DNA from: Bacteroidota bacterium
GTDB lineage: Bacteria > Bacteroidota > Bacteroidia > Bacteroidales > DYOH01
Direction: 5' to 3'
NCBI GenBank assembly: GCA_020048155.1
Contig: JAIFMY010000152.1
Coordinates: 1-40,118 of the forward strand
DNA length: 40,118 nucleotides
Position 1 is the first letter of the stretch. Each line of letters opens with the position of its first letter. Shown here in pieces: positions 1 to 5,620 of the stretch. The notes beneath the pieces were generated by a model that made no database searches, had not been told where the DNA came from, and saw nothing but the letters and a program-made list of their open reading frames with translations. The translations under genes were made by a program, and so were the position numbers.

Positions 1-367
1 GCCCTATGCTAATGCTTGTGCCCCGTCAGGGCAAACACAACAATCATATCTTATCCTTTTAAACTAGCCTTATCCCTTATCAATTAAAAACGCTTTATTG
101 GGCTCCCTTTAGTTGATTATTATTTTTCAATGCCTGCCGGCGGATATCCGCTTCGCGAATTCTCAATTCTCAATTTTCCCTTCTCAATTAAAAAGGTTTT
201 TCTACCAAGCTATTGCCCCGAGTAGGGCATGTGTGGCAATGCCTGAAACGATTTATGAAACTGAGGCGCGCCTCGGCTTAACTGAGAAAACCCCAAAATA
301 TGGAAACCCCGCCAACTTATTGAAGAATGGCGGGGTTGAACTTTTGAGAGGAATTCAATGAATTTAT
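1..367. other. Intergenic segment with several short palindromes
   Basis: I see no convincing gene here. Open frames across it have no recognisable protein and are interrupted by palindromes. Short inverted repeats are crowded together: TGCCC/GGGCA around 19-33 and again around 214-229 with a very similar core, the perfect palindrome GCGGATATCCGC at 140-151, the perfect palindrome GAGGCGCGCCTC at 263-274, and the hairpin at 305-337 that probably terminates the leftward operon. The tract CTCAATT is repeated around 160-190. Confidence 0.6.
305..337 (-). terminator. Probable terminator of the carboxyltransferase operon
   Basis: AACCCCGCCA at 305-314 pairs perfectly with TGGCGGGGTT at 328-337, giving a 10-bp GC-rich stem with a 13-nt loop. 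It lies about 30 nt beyond the stop codon of the leftward VOC gene. The tract after the stem on the minus strand is only moderately U-rich, so termination is likely but not certain. Confidence 0.6.
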
Positions 368-763
368 TTATAAACTTGAAGGTTGTATCAGGTCCCATTT
401 GTTGCCATAAAGGTCTTCTAACACCAATACTTTGCCATAGGCTTCGCTTGAGGGTGTACGCAGTATTTTTACACCAAATTGTTGCAGACGCGCGTAGTCG
501 CGGTCTATATCATCGGTATACAAAAACAAGAAAACCCGGCCTCCAGTTTGGTTGCCTACCCTTAGTTTTTGTTCATCATCGCTGGCCTTTGCCAGCAAGA
601 GTGAGCAAGTACCTTCGCCTTGAGGTTTTACAATCACCCATCTTTTATCAGGGGTGAGTGTTGTATCTTCTACCAACTCAAAACCCAATACCTGGGTGTA
701 AAACTGTATGGCTTCGTCATAGTCGTTTACCAACAGTGCAATGCGTGCAAGCACATGGTTCAT
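368..763 (-). CDS. VOC (glyoxalase/bleomycin-resistance fold) family protein
   Basis: A 131-residue single-domain VOC protein. Seen in the sequence: two beta-alpha-beta-beta modules, with the first-module signature DYDEAIQFYTQVLGF (residues 14-28), GNQTGGRVFLFLYTDD (70-85) and the C-terminal LEDLYGNKWDLI (115-126). This matches the common, mostly uncharacterised glyoxalase-like subfamily of about 130 residues. E116 sits where VOC enzymes usually place a metal-binding Glu, but I see no His at the usual first-strand ligand position, so the substrate and even metal binding are open. The gene is 16 nt downstream of the biotin carrier gene and is the last of the leftward operon. Its position next to an acyl-CoA carboxyltransferase invites the label methylmalonyl-CoA epimerase, but the sequence does not resemble that family. 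Confidence 0.85.
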   Translation of the reverse strand: MNHVLARIALLVNDYDEAIQFYTQVLGFELVEDTTLTPDKRWVIVKPQGEGTCSLLLAKASDDEQKLRVGNQTGGRVFLFLYTDDIDRDYARLQQFGVKILRTPSSEAYGKVLVLEDLYGNKWDLIQPSSL

Positions 764-779
764 AGGTTTGGTTTTGGGG

Positions 780-1109
780 CTAGTGCTTCACTTCTTCAAT
801 GTCTATGAGAAGTATGTTTTTGGCCACGTTTTCACCTGTTTTTACATATATGGCTTTTATCGTACCATCTACCTCGGCAGTTACTAGGTTTCGCATTTTC
901 ATGGCTTCCAGTATGAGTACATTGTCGCCGGCCAATACTACATCGCCCACCTGTACATATATTTCCTGAATGGTGCCGGGAATGAAAGCCTTTATCTGAA
1001 AAGGATTTTTGGGTGCCCAGTGTTTGCGATTCAGAAACTTTTTGGTAAGACGGGTATAGTATGCACCCTCTTCGGTATGCAGCAACTCCAGTTTGTTATT
1101 TTCTTCCAT
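780..1109 (-). CDS. Biotin carboxyl carrier protein (biotin/lipoyl attachment domain)
   Basis: A 109-residue protein that carries the biotin on which CO2 is transferred in acyl-CoA carboxylases or decarboxylases. The biotinylation motif EAMKM is at residues 68-72, with K71 as the modified lysine. The flanking pattern is that of a biotinyl domain: IPGTIQEIYVQVGDVV ahead and a DGTIKAIYVKTGENV hairpin behind. The N-terminal ~40 residues are a linker, with no Ala/Pro-rich stretch. It lies 12 nt after the carboxyltransferase gene in the same operon, so that enzyme is its obvious partner. No biotin carboxylase is in the window. If none is encoded elsewhere, the pair would fit a decarboxylase; if one is, a propionyl- or acetyl-CoA carboxylase. 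Confidence 0.9.
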   Translation of the reverse strand: MEENNKLELLHTEEGAYYTRLTKKFLNRKHWAPKNPFQIKAFIPGTIQEIYVQVGDVVLAGDNVLILEAMKMRNLVTAEVDGTIKAIYVKTGENVAKNILLIDIEEVKH

Positions 1110-1121
1110 GATATTTGAGTA

Positions 1122-2666
1122 TTAAAATGGGGGTATGCCGTGTTTCTTTTTAGGGTGAAATACCTCCTTGTTGCCCGATACCTCAATGGCATGTGCTATG
1201 AAATGGCGGGTTTCGTCGGGTTCAATCACCGAGTCTATATAGCCTTTGGCAGCAGCTACGTATGGGTTTGCAAATTTCTCTTTATATTCCTGAATTTTGC
1301 GTTGGCGCATTTCTTCGGGGTTTTCGGCAGTAGTTATTTCTTTTCTGAAAATGATGTTGGCAGCACCTTCAGGTCCCATCACTGCAATTTCTGCACCCGG
1401 CCAAGCAAACACAAAGTCGGCTTGCAGGTGGCGCGAGCTCATGGCTATATATCCACCGCCATATGCTTTGCGCAATATCACCGTAATTTTAGGAACAGTA
1501 GCCTCGCTATATGCGTATAGTACCTTTGCACCGTGGCGTATAACCCCACCATGCTCCTGGTCTATACCCGGCAGATAGCCTGGCAAGTCTACCAATGTAA
1601 CTATAGGAATATTGAACGCATCGCAGTAACGTATGAAACGAGCAGCTTTGTCGGATGAATCGATATCGAGCACACCTGCCATCACTGCTGGCTGATTGGC
1701 CACAAAACCAATGGTAGTGCCGTGTATGCGACCGAATCCTATTACTATGTTTGATGCCCACATTTCCTGAATCTCAAAAAACTTTGAACCATCGGTCAGG
1801 CCTTTTATTACATTACGCACATCGTAAGGCATTTTTGGGTCCGAAGGTATGATTTCCCCCATTTTGTATGAAGCATCGGGCTCAGTATATTCAGAAATCA
1901 GTGCTTTCTCTGTGTTGTTGTGCGGTATATAGGATAGTAGGTTCTTTATCTGGTCAAAACACTCCAATTCGCTTTCGGCAAAGAAGTGAGCATTTCCTGC
2001 AGTTTCGCAGTGTACTCGTGCTCCGCCCAGATCTTCCATCGAAATTTCTTCACCCAATACAGTTTTTATAACTTCGGGGCCTGTGATAAACATTTTGGAT
2101 ATTTTATCTACCACAAATACATAATCGGTAAGGGCCGGCGAGTATACAGCCCCTCCTGCGCAAGGGCCAAGTATTACTGATATCTGGGGTATAAAACCAG
2201 ATGCTAGGGTATTGCGGTAAAATATTTCGCCATATCCGGCAAGCGAGTTTACTCCCTCTTGTACCCTTGCTCCACCTGAGTCGTTAATGCCAATGAGGGG
2301 CACTTTCATTTTTATGGCGTGATCCATTATTTTGGTAATCTTGCGGGCATGCATAAGTCCGAGCGAACCACCTGCTACTGTAAAGTCTTGGGCGTATATA
2401 CACACAGGTTTTCCGCCCATTTTGCCAGTACCGGTAACTACACCGTCGCCATGCAATATTTTTTTACCCATATCAAAATCCCGGGCATCGTGCTCAACAA
2501 ACAGGTCGTATTCCTGAAATGTGCCTCTATCGAGCAGGGCTATAATTCTCTCGCGTGCACCCAGCTTACCGAGCTGTGCCTGCTTGGAATTGGCCTCATC
2601 GCCGCCACCTTGTTGGGCTTGTTCGCGGCGTTTTATTAGGTCTTCAATCTTCCTTTTAAGTGACAT
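1122..2666 (-). CDS. Acyl-CoA carboxyltransferase (propionyl-CoA carboxylase beta / methylmalonyl-CoA decarboxylase alpha family)
   Basis: A 514-residue carboxyltransferase of the usual length for PccB/MmdA. The N-terminal half has GARERIIALLDRGTF (36-50), the AGGSLGLMHARKI segment (98-110), the oxyanion-hole glycines in SGGARVQEG (130-138) and GPCAGGAVYSPAL (168-179), which bind the acyl-CoA. The C-terminal half has the biotin-side signatures DLPGYLPG and, near residue 400, AYGGGYIAM, followed by AWPGAEIAVMGPEGA. The protein ends in the characteristic PKKKHGIPPF. It is first in a three-gene operon with the biotin carrier and VOC genes. A TAnnTTTG box lies upstream. From sequence alone I cannot choose between carboxylation of propionyl-CoA and decarboxylation of methylmalonyl-CoA; no Na+-pump beta subunit is nearby, which mildly favours the cytosolic carboxylase. 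Confidence 0.93.
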   Translation of the reverse strand: MSLKRKIEDLIKRREQAQQGGGDEANSKQAQLGKLGARERIIALLDRGTFQEYDLFVEHDARDFDMGKKILHGDGVVTGTGKMGGKPVCIYAQDFTVAGGSLGLMHARKITKIMDHAIKMKVPLIGINDSGGARVQEGVNSLAGYGEIFYRNTLASGFIPQISVILGPCAGGAVYSPALTDYVFVVDKISKMFITGPEVIKTVLGEEISMEDLGGARVHCETAGNAHFFAESELECFDQIKNLLSYIPHNNTEKALISEYTEPDASYKMGEIIPSDPKMPYDVRNVIKGLTDGSKFFEIQEMWASNIVIGFGRIHGTTIGFVANQPAVMAGVLDIDSSDKAARFIRYCDAFNIPIVTLVDLPGYLPGIDQEHGGVIRHGAKVLYAYSEATVPKITVILRKAYGGGYIAMSSRHLQADFVFAWPGAEIAVMGPEGAANIIFRKEITTAENPEEMRQRKIQEYKEKFANPYVAAAKGYIDSVIEPDETRHFIAHAIEVSGNKEVFHPKKKHGIPPF

Positions 2667-2692
2667 AAGAAAATGTATTTTGTCTGTTGCGT

Positions 2693-2700
2693 CAAATGTA
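2693..2700 (-). promoter_or_regulatory. Bacteroidota -7 promoter box for the carboxyltransferase operon
   Basis: The minus strand reads TACATTTG here, an exact match to TAnnTTTG. Transcription would start near 2686, about 20 nt before the carboxyltransferase ATG. No clear TTG element is found at the expected distance upstream, so only the -7 half is supported. Confidence 0.5.
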
Positions 2701-2813
2701 TGAAATTTATCAACCTGAGCATGCGACTTTAATCATGGATTGCTATAATGGTAAAAAAAAATGATGCAACAAATACTAACCAATGCATTTGAGGCACATT
2801 TATACAGTCTGTA

Positions 2814-3482
2814 TCATTGTCTGCTGAATACAATGCGGCTTTCGCGGTATACCAATGTTTGGTGTGTAGCCGGTGTGGCAGAAAACTGTGAAATGTAAGC
2901 CGGACTTAGGCTGTTGTTATGTTTACCAAAGTACAAGTAGCCTCTTTCAGCTTCAGCTACAAAGCTAAGAACCGGAAAGACTATGCTGTTGCCCATGTCA
3001 TAGGCATACAAAGTGGGGTAGTAAGAGTAAAGCGTACCCGCCTCAAACTTTTCAGTCTTAATGATATCGGGCGAATACCTGAAGTACTTGTTTGCCGGAT
3101 TTTCTGGAATCTTTACCAGCGTATCTGCCATGAAATAGTATACTGTTCCCTTTTTTTCAACCTTGTATTGCATTACTTTGTTGTCGTTGAGCATGAATTG
3201 TGCCCTCGATTCGCTTAATAGTTGAAATGACTCTACCATCTGTTCATATATCAGCATATTGCTGTCGAGGGTTGGATAAAAGTTCAATGGGGCAAATGCT
3301 TCAGTTACTTTTCGCAAGAAACCGTTTATTTGAGCAGTATCGGTCATTTGTAAACCTTTATCTATAGATACTAGGTCGCCTTGCAAGAAATTGGTTTTGT
3401 TGTATACTTGCGGATAGTGTTCTTCTTTGGTGCATGACGCTAACGTAAGAAGAACGGATAGTAATAGAGGAATTTTGTGCAT
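2814..3482 (-). CDS. Lipoprotein of unknown function
   Basis: A 222-residue protein with a lipoprotein signal peptide: basic start MHK, a hydrophobic core, and lipobox LASC with C17 as the lipidated cysteine, followed by T-K-E-E. The mature part is predicted soluble and beta-rich, with no cysteines and no repeats. I do not recognise a family. A C-terminal segment of alternating aromatic and polar residues (YLYFGKHNN, VYRESRIVF) would suit a small beta-sandwich or a YfaZ-like surface domain, but that is only an impression. The gene stands alone, 147 nt upstream of the carboxyltransferase start on the same strand and divergent from the dihydrouridine synthase gene. Confidence 0.82.
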   Translation of the reverse strand: MHKIPLLLSVLLTLASCTKEEHYPQVYNKTNFLQGDLVSIDKGLQMTDTAQINGFLRKVTEAFAPLNFYPTLDSNMLIYEQMVESFQLLSESRAQFMLNDNKVMQYKVEKKGTVYYFMADTLVKIPENPANKYFRYSPDIIKTEKFEAGTLYSYYPTLYAYDMGNSIVFPVLSFVAEAERGYLYFGKHNNSLSPAYISQFSATPATHQTLVYRESRIVFSRQ

Positions 3483-3659
3483 AGGTTTTATTTTTTTTAA
3501 AACATTGGCAAAACAAAGGTCAGCAAAATATATTGAGTTGCGTTTTATGTAGGCTATATTTTATAGCAGGTTTTGAGCATTACTTTTTATGACGTTGCTA
3601 TGAGTTTTTAACGTTCCTGAACTATATTTACCATTCAATTTATAACAGAAAAGGCATCC

Positions 3660-4637
3660 ATGAAAATTGCGAATATAGATTTTGGCCATCGTCCGGTATT
3701 TTTGGCACCTATGGAAGATATCACGGATATTGCTTTCAGGGCATTGTGCAAGCATTTTGGTGCAGATATGATGTATACCGAGTTCATAGCCTCCGATGCG
3801 CTGATTCGCGATATTGCAAAAACCCGCATGAAAGCAGTCTTTCATGAGGAAGAGCGCCCCATAGGCATACAATTGTATGGGCATATGGTAGAGCCTATGA
3901 TAGAGGCTGCACGCATAGCCACCCAGTATAATCCAGATTTGATTGATATAAACTATGGGTGCCCGGTACGTAAAATAGCCATGCGGGGCGCTGGCTCCGG
4001 TATGCTCAGAGATTTGCCTAAAATGGAAGCCATGACGCGCGGCATAGTAGGGGCCACCCATTTGCCGGTAACTGCCAAAACCCGCTTAGGTTGGGATCCG
4101 GAATCGAAAAATATAATACATGTAGCCGAGATGCTCCAAGATTGTGGTATACAAGCCCTCACCATACACGGACGCACCCGCTCACAGTTATATACTGGGG
4201 TTGCCGATTGGACACTCATAGGGGAAGTAAAAAACAATGCCCGGATGCACATACCCATTATTGGCAATGGTGATATAGATAGCCCTGAGAAGGCCAAGCA
4301 GATGTTTGATTCTTATGGAGTAGATGCCATCATGATTGGCAGGGCAGTAGTGGGCAGACCTTGGATATTCAGCGAGGTAAAACATTATCTGACTACCGGA
4401 GAAATACTGCCATCCCCAAGCATATCAGAACGTGTACAAGTGGCTCGCCTGCACCTGGCAGAGGTGCTGAAAATACGTAATGAGAAATCCGCTATTCTGG
4501 GCATGCGCAGGCATTTCGTAGGATACTTCAAAGGTTTACCCAATTTCAAAGATTTCAAAATTCGGTTGCTAACATCACTCGATTTGGACGATATAAGCCA
4601 TATACTTGATGAAATATCAGAAAACAAGTTTGGCTAG
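3660..4637 (+). CDS. dus: tRNA-dihydrouridine synthase
   Basis: A 325-residue FMN-dependent enzyme that reduces uridine to dihydrouridine in the D-loop of tRNAs. Signatures: LAPMEDITD at the N-terminus (residues 15-23), the active-site segment INYGCPVRKIAMRGAGSG (97-114) with catalytic C101 and K105, LTIHGRTRSQLYTG, and the FMN-phosphate motifs PIIGNGDI and IGRAVVGRPWIF. The pattern GCPVRKI(A)xRGAGSxML is that of the DusB class, which is the commonest single Dus in Bacteroidota. The C-terminal helical tRNA-binding domain is complete. The gene is divergent from the lipoprotein gene (177 nt apart). Its TAG stop overlaps the stop of the next, convergent gene. Confidence 0.94.
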   Translation: MKIANIDFGHRPVFLAPMEDITDIAFRALCKHFGADMMYTEFIASDALIRDIAKTRMKAVFHEEERPIGIQLYGHMVEPMIEAARIATQYNPDLIDINYGCPVRKIAMRGAGSGMLRDLPKMEAMTRGIVGATHLPVTAKTRLGWDPESKNIIHVAEMLQDCGIQALTIHGRTRSQLYTGVADWTLIGEVKNNARMHIPIIGNGDIDSPEKAKQMFDSYGVDAIMIGRAVVGRPWIFSEVKHYLTTGEILPSPSISERVQVARLHLAEVLKIRNEKSAILGMRRHFVGYFKGLPNFKDFKIRLLTSLDLDDISHILDEISENKFG

Positions 4638-4888
4638 TTTTTCTTGAAATCGTGGTGGGTATTGGTCATTTTTATCAATACAACTACCTTTTCCTGTTCT
4701 ATCACTTCTTTTAACTGGTTGGTAAGTATGCTCATTATATCAGTATACTCACCACGAAGTTGAGTACTCATGTCGGTAAATGTGATCTGTATTTCTTTGC
4801 GTTGGCTTATATCTACCAGAAATTGCATCACTTTATCTTTATATGTGTCAGAAAGCACGTACAAACTTATTTCAACATTTACTTTCAT
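4634..4888 (-). CDS. Small thiamine-binding-type protein (YkoF/MTH1187 fold)
   Basis: An 84-residue protein that resembles the MTH1187/YkoF family of ferredoxin-like domains, which bind thiamine or its pyrimidine moiety. Visible marks are the first strand VNVEISLYVLSD (3-14), the family signature MSTQLRGEY (40-48) followed by a helix with TDIMSILTNQLKEV, and the last strand VVVLIKMTNT. The length suits the short single-domain bacterial members. It is transcribed after the EACC1-like gene, 55 nt behind it. The two stop codons at its 3' end and at the 3' end of dus share the palindrome CTAG. Family assignment is by motif only; ligand binding is inferred. Confidence 0.75.
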   Translation of the reverse strand: MKVNVEISLYVLSDTYKDKVMQFLVDISQRKEIQITFTDMSTQLRGEYTDIMSILTNQLKEVIEQEKVVVLIKMTNTHHDFKKN

Positions 4889-4943
4889 GGGTCTTGCGGT
4901 TTTGGGTAGTTGTAGAAAAATACAATGTGGCTAAAGTACTGCA

Positions 4944-5339
4944 TTATTTATTATCTTTTGATGCAAATTGTATAAATTTTAGTCGTTCTGCTTCGTCGAA
5001 TGAATAAAAAGTAATAGTTTCGAGCACATTATTGGGCAAAGTACGGCTTATCGTAACTTTGGCGGTCTCGTTTTGGGCTATAAGCACATCACGCTTGTAG
5101 TGCCAGTATTCTTTTATGGTACTGAAAAGACCGTTGAGCATAATCGTAGTAGCAGCCGATCCAAATATAAGTTGAATGATGGGAGTCCAATCACCACCCA
5201 TTTCGTTTGGTTTGGTTTCTGTGGCTTTCGCTTTTACGTCCAAATCTTTATTAATATTTTTCTTCAGATGACGCGAAAAATCTTTGTAGATTAGTGGTGT
5301 CAGCTTGTCGGAAGTGACAATTTGTATGTCTAGAACCAT
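4944..5339 (-). CDS. EACC1-like effector-associated protein with one hydrophobic segment
   Basis: A 131-residue protein. The layout resembles effector-associated constant component 1 (EACC1), a small protein described next to caspase, trypsin and other effector genes in predicted conflict systems. The shared points are an N-terminal strand followed by a helix around 12-30, a P-N-E-M-G-G motif at 44-49 in the place of the family's PGEMG, a hydrophobic helix 52-74 rich in small residues (FGSAATTIMLNGLF), then a basic patch YWHYKR and a C-terminal beta hairpin. No effector gene sits beside it: the neighbours are a thiamine-binding protein downstream and, divergently, the pyrophosphatase homologue across a 281-nt gap. 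It may be an orphan or act with a distant partner. Confidence in it being a gene is high; in the family, moderate. Confidence 0.65.
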   Translation of the reverse strand: MVLDIQIVTSDKLTPLIYKDFSRHLKKNINKDLDVKAKATETKPNEMGGDWTPIIQLIFGSAATTIMLNGLFSTIKEYWHYKRDVLIAQNETAKVTISRTLPNNVLETITFYSFDEAERLKFIQFASKDNK

Positions 5340-5576
5340 AAGAATTAGAATTGTTTATGAACAAATAAACCAGATATGAGCGAAACTCTAAAATTAATCA
5401 TTTACGCATTATAAAACACGAGTTGCACATAATTATTGTCTAATAATATTGGATTTGAAGCGACTAGGGTATCTGAAAACTTCGGGCATGAATGCGATTA
5501 ACAACAATTATTTCACTGATTTTAATTAATTTATCAATTATTGTTTATTATAGTCCTTATATATCAATCTAATGTG

Positions 5577-5584
5577 TATATTTG
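5577..5584 (+). promoter_or_regulatory. Bacteroidota -7 promoter box for the pyrophosphatase-like gene
   Basis: TATATTTG is an exact TAnnTTTG match 36 nt ahead of the ATG at 5621. The start of transcription would be near 5591, leaving an A-rich leader of about 30 nt with no Shine-Dalgarno sequence. A TTG at 5541-5543 is too far upstream for the usual -33 element. The rest of the AT-rich 5340-5620 gap is shared with the divergent EACC1-like gene; I see no clear box for that gene. Confidence 0.55.
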
Positions 5585-5620
5585 TACAACTAAAAGCAAA
5601 AATTTTAAACTAAATACAGC

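Noticed and set aside
113-361. Rightward open frame in the left intergenic segment
   Set aside because: It runs across several palindromes and the terminator hairpin, has no recognisable protein features and no promoter; it is most likely chance.
368-763. VOC gene as methylmalonyl-CoA epimerase
   Set aside because: Context next to a carboxyltransferase suggests it, but the sequence is of the short glyoxalase-like subfamily and lacks epimerase motifs.
3595-3630. TTG and TATATTTA as a promoter for dus
   Set aside because: The -7 box lacks the final G and the spacer of 25 nt is too long.
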